Positions 1-11,509 of a stretch of DNA of 64,000 nucleotides are shown piece after piece. The stretch comes from Micropterix aruncella (Eukaryota > Arthropoda > Insecta > Lepidoptera > Micropterigidae). Numbering within the stretch: position 1 is the stretch's first letter; the number at the start of each line of letters is the position of its first letter. The notes under the pieces were generated by a model. The model was not told the origin of the DNA. It did no database searches and saw nothing but the letters and a program-made list of their open reading frames with translations. A program made the translations under genes and the position numbers. The stretch is from positions 22,255,934 to 22,319,933 of the forward strand of contig OX155951.1 of the NCBI GenBank assembly GCA_944548615.1. The letters are read 5' to 3'.

Positions 1-675
1 AATAAGTTGCAGATGCGCGGAGCAGAGTTGATACGCGAGCGTAATGGATACCCACCCTAACAGCGCGTGATGCAAACAAAATATGTTATTAACTATGGGT
101 AGAGGCTGTTAGTCGTGATTAACCAAAAAGATTTGCCTTTGACAAAGAAACGAAAATACGCTGAATTTCGGGAGGTGAATTCCCAACTAATCCCGCCCCC
201 CCCATAGAGAGGGATCTCTGGATATGTGCCTGATACTAGGTAAATGAGTCGCGGTTTCTCCCTTATTCTCTATTTGACAAGACTTTTATTTTATTCAAAA
301 AAAAGGGGGGGACGCGTCCCCTGTGTCCCTTCCCCTGGACTCGTCATTGCCTATAGCACTGATATTGTGCCTGTAGGCACAAATAAATAAAGTATATATT
401 CACGCAGACGCAGTCGTATTTTACGTATTACTATGTAGAATGAAAATAGGTATTTTCGAAACTACTTCTAGGTTATTCCTTCGTTCGATAGTTCATTCAA
501 AAAGCCTCAGAAAGAAAAGTCCAAATCAATATTTGAACGACGATTTACTGAATAGTTTTTTGACCTGCATACCCTAATAGGGAGGTACAAATTTGACATT
601 CTCGACCATACTACAAAATAGAAGCTGTCAACGTGTACTATTTGGAATAAAGATCGACTCAAAAAAAATACCTAC
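1..675. other. Unassigned AT-rich intergenic sequence
   Basis: I see no gene here. A G-rich to C-rich stretch around 304-345 (ggggggg, then tcccttcccctgg and tcgtcattg) resembles the terminal region of cut-and-paste elements whose ends read CAGTGGCG...CCAGGGGG. No second terminus is visible, because the window starts too close. Treat it as a possible transposon end only. Confidence 0.3.
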
Positions 676-751
676 TAAGAGAAACTATTTGGTAAAACCT
701 CGATGAAATGTAGGTAAGAGAAACTATTTGGTAAAACCTCGATGAAATGTA
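676..751. repeat. 39-bp tandem duplication (2 copies)
   Basis: The segment beginning taagagaaactatttgg is repeated after 39 bp, at about 676-712 and 715-751, with near-perfect identity. The high identity suggests a recent slippage or unequal-exchange event. No coding role is seen. Confidence 0.85.
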
Positions 752-1324
752 AAATATCGATAAATAGACCATACACCACCTATATGAATAAAAAATGTCC
801 TAACCCCTCATGCAGTAACAGATACATTTTTCGGGGAACGCGCACGCTGTGATGTAATGATCACAGTCGATTGATTTCGAAATTGTGCATCCCTAGTGTC
901 GCATTATCCCGTGTGCTGGTAACCCACTTCTCCCGTATCCCGTTTATTTTGTTTTTTGTAGGCATCCCGATCCCGAAGCAAGAGTGGGTCGGGAGGAGAC
1001 GGAGGGAGAAGGAGTGAGTGTGTGTGAGAGAGAGAGAGGAGAGATGCCCTCGACTTGCGGCGCTCTCGCCTTTTCGTTAACGAGGACATTCGGTTGATTC
1101 GGCGAAGGACAAGAAAAACACTTTCGCACTATCTGACATCTCTCAAAGGGAAGTGCATCGTAGGATTAGGAACGGAGAAGTCATCATGACGATTAAAACA
1201 TGATAATGTTGTAGGTAGTCGCGTTTTCGCAACAATAACGTAATATAGTAAGTAATATATTGCAATAAAGCAATATAGCAATTATTGTCACGAATACGCC
1301 TTAAAGGAATAGGTAAATCTGTTA
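752..1324. other. Intergenic sequence with a GT/GA low-complexity tract
   Basis: No gene is recognised. At 1011-1045 a (GT)n tract runs into (GA)n. It produces Ser/Leu/His-rich chance frames on the minus strand that should not be read as proteins. The stretch 1200-1290 is rich in aatata-type low complexity. Confidence 0.5.
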
Positions 1325-1545
1325 AAAAGAATAAAAAACACGTCTGCCGTTAGACAAAGTGAATTATTGTATTTATTATTATTTTTATTACGGTTTTTTC
1401 ATTTAAAATATTTGTGGTTTATGTATTTATCCATATAGATGCAAGTATATTTTCGGAATGTACTCAATGAGACATTTCATTTGACACTAAACACTATATA
1501 TTTCTGTTACCTTATTGACATGTGGAAATAAAATCTGAAGCGGGC
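1325..1545 (-). mobile_element. Dispersed MITE family X, partial copy 1
   Basis: The terminus acacgtctgccg (1337) matches the ACACGACTGCC terminus of the copies at 24.8, 43.0 and 52.6 kb. The interior matches them too: a tttaccgttt-like AT stretch, then tttgtggtttatgtatttatccatatagat and catttgacactaaacac. It lies in the same orientation as the 24.8-kb copy. The far end is lost. It has no coding capacity, so it is probably a non-autonomous TIR element. Confidence 0.6.
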
Positions 1546-2400
1546 ATTTTGAATCTGGTGAATACTTTTTCTGTCAATCTTACGAAGTCAGGGTCCATAT
1601 ATGCAGTAACCGTAATCTAATATGAGTCAAATAGAAGCATTCATTAGGAGAATTATAATTTTATTAATTCGGCAGAGATATTTAAGTCGAAAAGAGCCGC
1701 ATTGGTTTTTGCTTTACGTGAGCAATCTTCTATCAATTTGCAGACCGATATTACGTCATATGAAAAGTGGTAATAAGGTTGATAGCACTTTTAAAATAAA
1801 TATATGTAGATAAATGATTAAAAAAACCCGACACCTCTACTATTCCCATGATAAAAATATACGTTTCATAAAAATAACTAATAATACGCTTCCTAAATAA
1901 AACAACGATGAAAACTACAGAGTGGACCTTCCCGATAATCCTTCAATATAAAGGAATACAATTTCGAAGTACCTACCTATACGAAATTATGACCGAAGTC
2001 ACGAACGCTGAAACCAAATTCAATAGGTTGTCGAATTTCGTTGAATGAGATGTATTAACAAACCAATACATTGTGGTCACGTATTCGCTAATGCTTGCAT
2101 AAAAGAACGAGACTACAAAGAATTGTTCTTTCAGTTTTTGCATCATTTCTTGTCCGACTTGCATAGAATTCCGCATACAGATGCAGACGCCCAATACATA
2201 ACACAAAATAAAAAGAGTATGATCGCACTTGAGCTGTAAGTCATTGTTGTCAACAAATGAATGGTTACGGGGAAGAACGATCGACGTCAATTTTTTTGTT
2301 TTTTTGGTATTTCTATTTTGAAATTTTGCTAACTTATAATATGAACATTTAGCCAGGATTTGTTTGAGGCAGAAAAAAATGTATTTTGTCTACAAATCAA
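1546..2400. other. Unassigned intergenic sequence
   Basis: Only short overlapping open frames occur on both strands (for example about 105 codons on the minus strand at 1973-2290). None shows a recognisable domain, biased codon use or flanking splice signals. I see nothing supportable here. Confidence 0.4.
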
Positions 2401-2403
2401 ATA

Positions 2404-2470
2404 TAGTTATAAATGGGATAGAAACGATTTTACCGCGTGAAATTTGTTGCACCCGACGTTTCGGTGACAT
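2404..2470. repeat. PLE terminal repeat, right arm (inverted partner at 3210-3262)
   Basis: About 55 bp (ggatagaaacgattttaccg ... cacccgacg) is the reverse complement of 3210-3262. It is followed by the cgacgtttcggtgacattg signature that I associate with the 3' terminal repeat (pLTR) of Penelope-like elements. Together with the inverted copy it brackets the degraded coding segment. Confidence 0.7.
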
Positions 2471-2689
2471 TGCAGCCGCCGTTGTCCAGGGTAGACTGAA
2501 AGAGCTGTCAATCCGTTGTTTTGCGGGTAGGCCGCATACCGCTGCCGCGACTGCGTAGGTTATAACGGTGGTGGGGGGCGGGCTCGGAGCGCGCGAATTT
2601 CGAAAATCCGTCTTGCACACAACACTCACTGTATCCTGTCTTACGTCCTTGCGTTCGGCGTTCGGCGGCGGGAACATTTTAAGAAGAGG

Positions 2690-3220
2690 GTTCCACGTAG
2701 ACGAGAGTTTGTAACCGTCGTCTCTATTGAAGTTCGGGGTTCTTCTTATTTCAATGGCTTCCCGGATCATGCAAGGAAAGTAGAATTGTTCCTTGGATAG
2801 CACAATGGGATTTTGAAACTGCATCCAGTGGTTACTTCAACTATCGAATATATGTTCGCAGATCGCCGATTTTTTCCGCTGAACGTTTTTAACAGCGTTG
2901 ATGTGTTCTGTCAGTCGCGTGGCTATGGGCCGTTTCGTTTATCCAACGTAGGCTAAACCGCAGCTGCATTCGACTTTATACACACCCGGGGTTTGCAGTG
3001 GTATTACAGGCCTCAAAAATCGAGCTATATTTTGGGTCGACTTAAAGATCCTGTTTATATCGAATCTGTTTAGCATCTTACTTATTCGATCTCTCACGCC
3101 CTTGACGTATGGTAAGAATACTCTTGATCTGCTCGGTTTCTGAGTTTCGTCTGTATTAGATCGTGTGCGTGTCTCGTGATATTTTTCGTATTCGAGTGCT
3201 ACAAACGTCGGGTGCAACAA
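2690..3220 (-). pseudogene. Penelope-like element, C-terminal GIY-YIG endonuclease segment (decayed)
   Basis: One minus-strand frame runs from 3220 downward with two in-frame stops, at 2939-2941 (TAA just after the YVG triplet) and near 2845 (TGA). Before the first stop I read the linker typical of Penelope-like reverse transcriptases (LPYVKGV, DRISK), then GVY, the Cys pair CSC, and YVG. After it come RLTEH, KSAICEH and, before the end, IREAIEI and NFNRDDGY...W. These are the ordered landmarks of the Penelope/Poseidon GIY-YIG endonuclease and C-terminus. The reverse transcriptase domain is absent, so the copy is 5'-truncated as well as stop-containing. It is flanked by inverted pLTR pieces, a known PLE arrangement. 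It is non-functional in this form. Confidence 0.8.
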
Positions 3221-3290
3221 ATTTCACGCGGTAAATTCGTTTCCATCCCTTGTTATAATGTCAAACAACCGCGATAGTCTTCGATTTCAT
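3210..3290. repeat. PLE terminal repeat, left arm (inverted)
   Basis: This is the reverse complement of 2404-2457. It extends with gtcaaacaaccgcgatagtc, which recurs in reverse complement near 32735-32765. It directly abuts the truncated coding part of the PLE at 3209. Confidence 0.7.
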
Positions 3291-3299
3291 ATCAAATAT

Positions 3300-3960
3300 A
3301 GTTGTCTAGAAAAAATATATTTTACTTAAATTTATACCTCATAAAAAACTATCTCATCTTAAAAAATGAAATTGACATTAATCGTTCTTTCCTATGACAT
3401 TTTAAATTACCAGTATAGCGAGCACGGCAAAAACCTACATGAAATGAAACTAATTTCAACTATTCAATCAGTTTAATGGGACAAGCGTTTGCAGATGTCT
3501 CACATCCATGCACTTCCAAGAAAGGCGCACCGCTGGCAGTTGCACCAACTGCCTTTAAATAATTAACACGAGCCATGCAGAGAGATGCCAATAATAATGC
3601 CAGAAACTTATTAAAATTCGGCAAAGCACCATATGTCTAACATTCGGCCCACGTTAACTTGTCACACATCCGGACGCAGAGCATGCGGCAAATGCGCCCT
3701 TAAAGTGGCATCGAGAACCATTGAAAAGGTAAAACTTGCGATATTCGGGCCAGACATTTTTACAAATGGTCCTGCTATAAATTACAATATAGATAGGCAG
3801 CCAAAAGCCCAAGGTACCTACAATGTAAATAAACATTTGTAACGCATTATATTCTGTGTAACGAGAAATCTACGAACGAAATTCGGTAAAATGCTTAATA
3901 AGTTACTTCTGTGACGATCATAATAATCACTTTGTTAATTTTTATCTCTTGGCACCTAAA
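3300..3960. other. Unassigned intergenic sequence
   Basis: No recognisable gene. A roughly 69-codon + frame at 3633-3842 has no family features and is mirrored by a frame on the other strand, so it is treated as chance. Confidence 0.4.
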
Positions 3961-3974
3961 TTTTTACACTTCCA

Positions 3975-4045
3975 CGAAGGTTGGCTGTAAGAGATTGTAT
4001 TTTAGGCAATAAGTCCGCCTTTTGTATGTTTTGTTTAATGTGCAA
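3975..4045 (+). repeat. LINE 3'-tail-like fragment
   Basis: The string ggttggctgtaagagattgt, followed by aggcaataagtccgcc and ttttgtatgttttg, is a 3'-UTR terminal sequence that I know from lepidopteran LINEs and SINEs. Related versions end the tRNA-SINEs at 36.6 and 45.0 kb. No coding part is attached. Confidence 0.5.
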
Positions 4046-4050
4046 TATAG

Positions 4051-4088
4051 AATCTCTATCTATCTATCTATCTATCGATCTATCTATT
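4051..4088. repeat. (CTAT)n microsatellite
   Basis: About nine imperfect units of ctat, with one gatc interruption, directly follow the LINE-like tail. Confidence 0.9.
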
Positions 4089-4139
4089 ACTATAGATACA
4101 TATAAAAAATAAAAGTAAAAAAGATTTTTTTAAAACAAG

Positions 4140-4560
4140 CTTTACTTTCTATCAGGGAGTTCCAGTGGCAATCTTCAGGTCCCATCTTTAGACCCTCGTC
4201 ATCATGTGTAATGGAAAGTACACAAGACAATAAAACAAATGAGCCCAAACTCGACCATTTTAGAATTTTCCGTCAGTGAGTTCCAGTGGCAATCTTCAGG
4301 CTCCATCTTCAGACCCTTGTCATCTTGTGTAATGGAAAGTACTCACGACAATAAAACCAACGAGCCCAAACTGAATATCTTAATACTTTCTATAAGGAAG
4401 TTCCAGTGGCAATCTTGCGGCTCCATCTTCAGAACCTTGTCATTATGTGTAAAGGAAAGTACTCACGACAACGAAACATACTAGCCCAAATTTGACTGTC
4501 CTACCATTAGCCACCAGGGAGTTCCAGTCCCTACATCCCGGCTCCAACATCAATTCAGCT
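4140..4560 (+). repeat. 120-bp tandem repeat, about 3.4 units
   Basis: The anchor gttccagtggcaatctt recurs at about 4158, 4279, 4399 and, diverged, at 4520, so the period is 120-121 bp. Units share catgtgtaatggaaagtact, then acgacaataaaac and gagcccaaac. The period is divisible by three, so one + frame (4239-4484) stays open across two units. The resulting repeated peptide has no recognised domain, so I read it as a by-product of the array and not as a gene. Confidence 0.85.
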
Positions 4561-4569
4561 CAGTGGTAT

Positions 4570-5640
4570 CATAATATTGCATCGTCACCGAACTTACATA
4601 AGTATTACAAATTTCAGCTCAATCGTATACCAGCAAGTGGTTGAAAAATGGTTTGCATTTAAAAAAGGGACAACTGACATACAAACGAAAACCCTATCAA
4701 GAGAGATTCAAATTGTTGACGAAGACTATATTATTATGAACAAACTGGGTGGTTTAAGAAAAACGCTATAAGAAAAGGAAACCTGTGTCAAACGTCTATT
4801 TTTCAAGTAAAAGTTTGATAAGGAATGTTTATTCAATAAAGTCAATAACTAATAATTATATGAAATAAAGAATTTTGTTTTTTAAATGGAGTTCTATACA
4901 AATTCACGGACATTCTCTTATATTATTTGTTAGACCACCAACATTCTAATTGATTTAAAACAGATATTTAATTGAAGAAAGTAGGTAAAAATATCTCACA
5001 TTTCATTGAAGATTAACATTTCATATCAAAAATATCTCACATTTCATTGCTTTTGAGTTTATCCGATATTGACAGCAAGAAGAATTTTTCCTTTTTCTAC
5101 AGATAGTACTTATTTTAAAAATATTCTAATTTAAACATTGTTCATTATGCCTTTGGTTAAAACAATTTTTTTTGATTTTAAGTATTTTTTAACTATTTTG
5201 TTTATAATTGTTTCCTTAAGCGTGAAAATTGAAGTGCGTGCATTTAATTAAATCAAAGAATGCCTAATGGCACATTAAAATGTGTCAGTATCACTATAAA
5301 CAAAGCAATGATTACAAAATTAGATCATTTGCGTTTCTCCGTAAATATTTGACACACGATTTGACATTATGAATTAAATGGTGGGTAAAGTGGATCGAAT
5401 TGTTTCAATATCGCCCAACCTTCATCAAAACTCGATGTATGTAAATAGACGCAAGCGATTGCATTAAGCAAAGTGGTGACAGCAATCAACAACTTAATAT
5501 GTGAGTCAGCTATTCGCTTAATTGGAAGAATTAACGAAAGTTTAAATAGTTTAAATACGTATACATTGCAATATGTCAAAAATTAACAAGAAATATATAA
5601 AAAAAATGTAGGATTATAAGCATATACACATTGACACCTG
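4570..5640. other. Unassigned AT-rich intergenic sequence
   Basis: There is a small local repeat of aaaaatatctcacatttcatt (about 4988-5047). Otherwise I see no gene, RNA or element end. Confidence 0.4.
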
Positions 5641-5657
5641 ACTGACAAGCACATTGA

Positions 5658-5695
5658 CACCTGACAACTACGCATGATTGCGTAGTTGGCAGGTG
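5658..5695. repeat. 38-bp hairpin upstream of a TATA-like box
   Basis: Arms cacctgacaactacgca and tgcgtagttggcaggtg (17 bp, one mismatch) surround a 4-nt loop. An extra copy of cattgacacctgac precedes it. About 40 bp downstream lies tataaattt (5735), followed by a GT-rich stretch. This could be an LTR or promoter remnant, but no partner LTR was found. Confidence 0.6.
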
Positions 5696-5829
5696 GTTTG
5701 GGTGCCGACTACGTATTATTACGTAGGTCTTCCGTATAAATTTAAAGACAGTAGCTGTGAGTCTGGTTGTCGTCTAGAATAGGAGATATTATTATTGGTT
5801 ACCACCATAAATAAAAAAAGAAGTAGAAC

Positions 5830-7020
5830 AATAGTATTTTATTTTTAAGTAGTGTAAAAATTACATGGAATTAGACAATGGAATTATAATTTCACATATT
5901 TTTTTGTTATCGAATAACTTAGAAATCTTTACTTGTAACGCAATAATTAAAACCCAGAAAGGAAGAAAAAAACAGAAAATCGTAACTCCAACGAAACAAA
6001 ACCTCTAAAAAACCAGTTTTGTATCAAACTAAACGCTATGATATATTTTGAAACATTCTGTAACGCACAGATCTCATAGCAATAATAATAAATTTCAAAG
6101 TTTCTGCGCCAGAAACGAGATATCGCGTAGTGGACCATTTGTATGGTGACTCCCATAAGCAGGCTGGTGCAAAACCTTGGCATTCAATGGGATAAACAAA
6201 AATCGCCTGAATCAATAGCCTATGGTTGGTATGCCATTATCTATCGCAATCATTGAGGGTGCAAAATTTAATATTTTCTATGTGTTTACAGCCAAATCGT
6301 CTAGACTCTAAAGAAATAGCTATTGCAAACGGCTTTGGGTATAAGAAATAAAAACGTTCATTTAGTTAGTTTGCTTGTAAATCGTTTGCGACCACTGCCG
6401 GCAGTGTTTCAAAGAGCGCATTCATAGAGATTGTGCATAAAGTTCTTGGCAGTAATTTACGAGCGATAAATGCCAAGGGCGACCCGTGTAAATCGATACG
6501 TTTGCTTAGTTGAAAAACAGCAGCAATGTCGGCAATTCGCAAATTTGGTAAAATGCGCCTTCCTGTTTTGACTCAGTGACGCGTGACATTGCATGGACGT
6601 ATATTATCATACTATGTATATATGTATATAAACATTATACTGTTATCATAGTACGTATAATATGTATTCGTAATATAAACACAGCAGTTTTTATAATGTG
6701 TAGATCAGATCATATCAGATCAGATCAGATCTTTTCGCAAAATCCGGGATATTCAAAACTAGCCTCAGAATATGCCTACTAGTGCTTAATTTATGCTCAG
6801 CGAAATGTTGGACATTATTTGTAAAATATTGAAGAATACAATAATAAGATTACAATAAAAAGATGAAAGAAGCATAATTTAAAAACTGCATAATAAGAAA
6901 TCTCCCAAAACACGCTCTTTACAAAAGATCTTATTCATAGACAAATCTAGAGGACATTTTAGATATCCGTGATAATGCCTATATTCAATGTTTTCTTTTA
7001 GTTATGTAATTGCTCAATAG
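5830..7020. other. Intergenic sequence with a small GATCA repeat
   Basis: A short (GATCA)n-like tract lies at 6702-6731. The 6300-6560 stretch is more GC-balanced than its surroundings but has no recognisable coding or element signature. Confidence 0.4.
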
Positions 7021-7025
7021 TATCA

Positions 7026-7079
7026 TTGCTAGCATTTGATTATTATTATTATTATTAATTTTATTATTATTATTATCAT
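7026..7079. repeat. (TTA)n microsatellite, interrupted
   Basis: Two runs of tta trinucleotides are separated by attaatttta. Confidence 0.9.
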
Positions 7080-8018
7080 CACAGCATATGTACGTTGGTC
7101 TATTTATTGTTGAAATTACCATTTTTTTATTATTTATACAATCAATTTAAATGTTCATACTGTTTATTATTCAATTCCTGATTATTAGAGAAACATTGGA
7201 GATTAAATATTTTGAACCATCTCCGTAAAACATGTATTTTCTGATTTTGGCGCGGGGCGCGTACGAGCGAGATGCCCTCTGTTATGCCACTAAACGGAGA
7301 GATATTGAAAACAGCGAACGCGGTATGAGCGTTAATAGATTGCATAGTTGATATTTTTATGTCTTTTAGTACAGTTATCTTTAGAACGCCATTTTTCGAC
7401 TTATGGAGTTGTAATTATCATGCGACTCTAGCCGCCGACAAAAAAATGACATAATTGGTGAAAGAAAATGATAACTGATATAATATCTTTCGTAAAGTTA
7501 TCTTTTCTATACTGTGCGCACGTCGCCCTTTGATTTCGTGAGGGTGAGTTTCGACCCACTATCAAGCTTTTCAAATAACCCATCGCAACAAACATCATAA
7601 ACCGACCTATTTACCCGGCTCAAACCGCCAACTTTATGGTGCATATTATAGGTACCCGAGTCCTAAATCATCATGAAGTTTTGCGGCCGAAGCATAAAAA
7701 GGCATGCCGCCAATCGGCGCAGGGGTTAAAAAATCGCCCCCCTAGCAGACGGTAGGTAGAAGTCATTAGCCAGTCCGCTAGACGTTGTAAAATGCTTATT
7801 TTTGGGCCGGTCCAACGCGTTTCTGCTCGCCATGCACACCATACAATAAACAACAAATGCAATGCCATAAAACGAAAACCATATTGCGAAAATACTTTCA
7901 ATTTCATCTGCCAGAGCAGGTAGCATGGGCTCGGTATAGATATGGGCTCTGCTAGCGGTGACGTCGCTGATGGCGGTGTCCGGACGACATCAGTGCGGTG
8001 TCCACTCTCCACATCTTG
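7080..8018. other. Unassigned intergenic sequence
   Basis: A 122-codon minus frame (7671-8039) overruns into the MITE at 8027 and has no recognisable motif. It is not supported as a gene. Nothing else is identifiable. Confidence 0.4.
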
Positions 8019-8026
8019 CCGTGTAA

Positions 8027-8478
8027 CAGTATTGGGCAAAATTTAGTACACTAACGATTAACGATTGAATACGTTAATCGCGATTGACGACTAACGATTG
8101 ATTCGTGCAATCGTCAATCGGCGACTAACGATTAATTAGTTTCAATGGTTAGTCACGAATGACGATTGAACGTTTGCGATTGATATTCTCGACAGCGGTC
8201 AAATTCAGATTTGCGTTTTTTCGTCGGTCAGTGCGTTCGGTGCGGTCAAACGCGACCGTGAACGCGAGCGCGACCGACCGATCGACCGACGAGAATGAAT
8301 TGTCGGGGCTATCTAATGATCAAGTTAGTCGCGATTGACGATTGGCGATTAACGACTAACTGATTTAGTCGCGATTACTTCAATCGTGATTAACGTTAGT
8401 CGCGACTAAATCAATCGTGATTAAATCAACCGTGGTTGATTAGTCGATTAAAATATTCAATCGATTCACCCAATACTG
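8027..8478. mobile_element. hAT-type MITE with AACGATT subterminal repeats
   Basis: The terminal inverted repeats are CAGTATTGGG (8027-8036) and CCCAATACTG (8469-8478). The 8-bp flanks ccgtgtaa and aagtgtaa agree at 6 of 8 positions, as expected for an old hAT target duplication. Both flanks of the interior are packed with variants of ttaatcgcgattg, aacgattaacgattg and gattgacga in both orientations. The centre (about 8200-8300) is GC-rich (gcgaccgaccgatcgaccgacg). It has no coding capacity, so it is non-autonomous. Confidence 0.8.
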
Positions 8479-8479
8479 A

Positions 8480-9478
8480 AGTGTAACCGGTACGAGATTT
8501 TAATCAACGAATGGATACATTCTTTATCCTCGCTACATTACCCAATAGAATATCATCGGAAAGAGCTGCTCAGCAGCTATCCAGGAGTATACCATTATCA
8601 TTAGCTGAGAGAGTCAGAAGGTGCGGGCACGCCAAAATCTCAGTTAACCCTTTTGCCGCCACAAAAATACACGACACTTTCCATCTAGAATGTATTCACG
8701 AAATCTTTCGAGAGAATAAACTCTCCAGCTACTATCATTCAATATCACTTACAGTGTCGTATGCAAAGGAAATAGCACTGAAAATAACTGATAAAAGCTC
8801 AAAAGGCCTTTATCAAAGTATATAAGCTCCCCATCTGAGCGTCACTGCGGACTTTCAAGCGCTTCTCATCCGACAATCCTATATAATAAAAAGAAACACG
8901 ATTACGTCTTTCGTCCTCCATAACTCTATTTTCCATTAATGGATAGTAACAAAAGTACGAGTATATCAAACAATGCAGATCAGCCTAAGGACAAAGACCC
9001 TGTAGTTTTAATTTACATTTGTAAGTTAGTCTTTTGAAAAATAACATTTAATTAAGTCCTAAAAAATATAACAAATTAAATTAATAGTGGTGTGGTTGTA
9101 ACCGCGATAGAGAGCGAACCTTTTCTATTGTTGTATAATGGTATTGAATTCAAAATTGTAATATCTTGAGATGGTAACCTATATTTGTTTTTATTTATAA
9201 ATTCCACTTATGGACAAATGAACTAGATGTTCTTATCGTAATTAGAGTTTAACGACATAACGAATAATATACTTAGATTAATTAGAGCCGTCTATGTACC
9301 TGGTATATTATATAAAGATAACACTAACAAATAACGTTAGTTTTGACAATGTATTTAAGTTTAACTAAGAAAAAAAGACAATGTAATTAAACATTGTGGT
9401 AGAATAATTAGTTTTACAAATAGACTCAGATATACTATACAGCTTCAAATAGGGTTAAATTATATGCAGTTCTCCGCT
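8480..9478. other. Unassigned intergenic sequence
   Basis: A 104-codon + frame (8511-8825) starts right after the MITE. It has no domain that I recognise, no splice context and no homologue elsewhere in the window. The rest is AT-rich with nothing identifiable. Confidence 0.35.
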
Positions 9479-9479
9479 C

Positions 9480-9700
9480 TTTTTTTTTTTTTTTTTTACC
9501 CACAAGGCATATGTCATTTCGTGGAACCCGCCTTGTTGCCTATTGGCACCATCTTTTAGGTGGGTATTTGTAGCATCACACAGTCAAACACTCAGGTGGT
9601 CACCCATCCCAGTATTGACCGCGCCCGCCGCTGCTTAACTTCGGTAACAACGAGGAGAACCGGTGTCAACGGGGCTACGGACGCTACATTAGTCGGAGCA
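9480..9700 (-). mobile_element. 5S rRNA-derived SINE, copy 1
   Basis: Read on the minus strand, 9692 to 9587 follows a 5S rRNA almost from its 5' end: a ccgttgacaccggttctc segment, then cgaagttaagcagc, gggcgcggtcaatactggg and atgggtgaccacctg. These cover the internal A-box/C-box promoter region used by TFIIIA and RNA polymerase III. A non-5S body follows (ggtgccaataggcaacaagg on the minus strand), ending in poly(A) (the T run at 9480-9497 on +). This is the organisation of a SINE3-class retroposon. It is not a functional 5S gene, because the 3' part is replaced. A second copy lies at 25.7 kb. Confidence 0.8.
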
Positions 9701-9704
9701 GTTG

Positions 9705-11500
9705 TAGCTGGTCACAATACGGATTTGCATGGTCTCGGGGCTTCAAATGGTAACAGAATATTGTACAGAATATTGTCCTTTATGGGGAAGGTAGGCACAC
9801 GTCTCCTGTTATACCGTGTTAAATGGTATCGCCGTAATCGAAAGATGGAATATAATGATTAGCGATAATTGAATTAATCGCAATATTTCATCATTTGACG
9901 TTTTTAATAAAATGCAGCATCAACTAAAGTTTGGAACAATATGTGAAATGACGTCCAACAATCGTAACCCTGTTGGGGGTTCGTCATCATGGCAGCGGTC
10001 ACGCATTTTTTGCGCTGCTTGTGCTGCACAAGCCGGCAATAATTTGGGTCCGGGCCGGGTTTTGGCTGGGCCCGCGTGTAGTTCCCTGGGAGCGTCAAAT
10101 CGTAAAAGTTGCATTTTTGAGGACCCTCGTCATTAGAGAGTAATTACGTCTGGAAGCCGCCTGCGCCGCACACATGAAATCCATTATGCCGGCACGTAAT
10201 GACATTTTGGCATAAAGGAAGGAGCGGCGCATCTCCGACAAAGATGAAAGCTACGCTCTCGCCCCGTGGCTTTTTGCTTTGTGCCGGAACGGCATAAATA
10301 CAGTCGGATGAACGTAGAAAAGCCGAGTAGTCGCGGCATCCGGCACGCTTAATTTTATTCCGTTCTATTTACATAGTTCCGCAATCACAGCTATAAAAAT
10401 GGCCGTAGATAAAGTCCCTTTGGATTTACCGCATCTACATTGCAGTATCTGGTTTCTTTGAGAAACCTTCCAAAATGTCAAACATGACATTCGAAATGTC
10501 GCATTTGGGAAGGCTTTTAGAAATCTAAAACATCCCTGCGCGCCCTCGTGACGTCATCAACAGTCGTCATCGGGCCGCCCATTGTATGATATAAATGCCA
10601 TATAAAACATTATAATTGGTTTGAAGACCACTGAGTATCGCGTAATAACCATTGTTGAATATATAATGCGATTGATAAATAGTAAAGCAATGTCTATATT
10701 TTTCAATCCTCCACACAATAAATGGATTATCATGTATTTGCTGGGCTCTCAAAAGGACCTCCATTCTTTATTTTTTTTTTACGTACATTTATTGGAAGTC
10801 TAGTGGCACTTGTATGGCTGATATCCTAGCACGAACTGTAGTCTATTCGAAGAGTCGACAACGTACTGAGGTGTAGTTGGAAGGGTTTCTGTTTGTGATC
10901 GTATTTTGGGTAAAGCAGACTACATATGACTGCCTGTAACCATTTTCTCAGTAAAATCTATCACGCGCGGACGTATCGCAACGCTAGTATCCTTCTTGCT
11001 ATAAGTTTTAACGCGACAAAACGTTTGTGAAAACCATTTTCAACGACAGTGAAAAAACTATCAGAAAATCAATCGATGATAAAATCCAATGAGCTTTAGG
11101 TTTTCGTACCTGGAATGGATCGGACAGTTGTCATTCAAACGGACGTCTGAGAAATCACAAACCTGATTGACTGAAAGGGCCTTAACTAATAAACGAATAT
11201 CAGATTTGAAAATTACGCCAAGAAGTTCTATTCACCGTATGGATAGAGTATACCAGGACTGTGGTATGGATGACCTGATTAGAGCAGCAAGGACATATCC
11301 ACTCGGGGGACACATGGGACGCCTCCCCCCCCCCCCCGAATATTTTTGAGTAAAAAATTAAGTCCAGAAAAATATGGGAAACAGGGAGTATCCGCTACAC
11401 GATTACCTAGTGTCTGACAGGTATCCAGGGGGGGGGGGAGGGGGGTAATTGGGATTTAACCCCCCCAAAATCCAGCGTATTTTCGTTTCATTGCATGGGT
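9705..11500. other. Unassigned intergenic sequence with GC-richer islands and poly-C/poly-G tracts
   Basis: 10000-10350 is GC-richer than its surroundings but has no recognisable domain in any frame. A run of about 13 C lies at 11324-11337, and a G run at 11408-11437 after gtatccagg resembles degenerate transposon termini. No gene is supported. Confidence 0.35.
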
Positions 11501-11509
11501 AAATTCAAG

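Noticed and set aside
904..1129. Ser/Leu/His-rich minus frames
   Set aside because: They are translations of GT/GA low-complexity sequence.
5735..5770. Core promoter of a host gene
   Set aside because: A TATA-like box alone, with no initiator at the right distance and no downstream open frame.
7671..8039. 122-codon minus-strand frame
   Set aside because: It runs into a MITE terminus, has no recognisable domain or splice context, and its length is within chance for this window.
8511..8825. 104-codon + frame after the hAT MITE
   Set aside because: No motif, no partner exon, no homologue; it cannot be supported as a gene.
9587..9692. A functional 5S rRNA gene
   Set aside because: Only the promoter-containing part is 5S-like. 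The 3' part is replaced by a different body with poly(A), and a second copy has the same structure, so it is a SINE.
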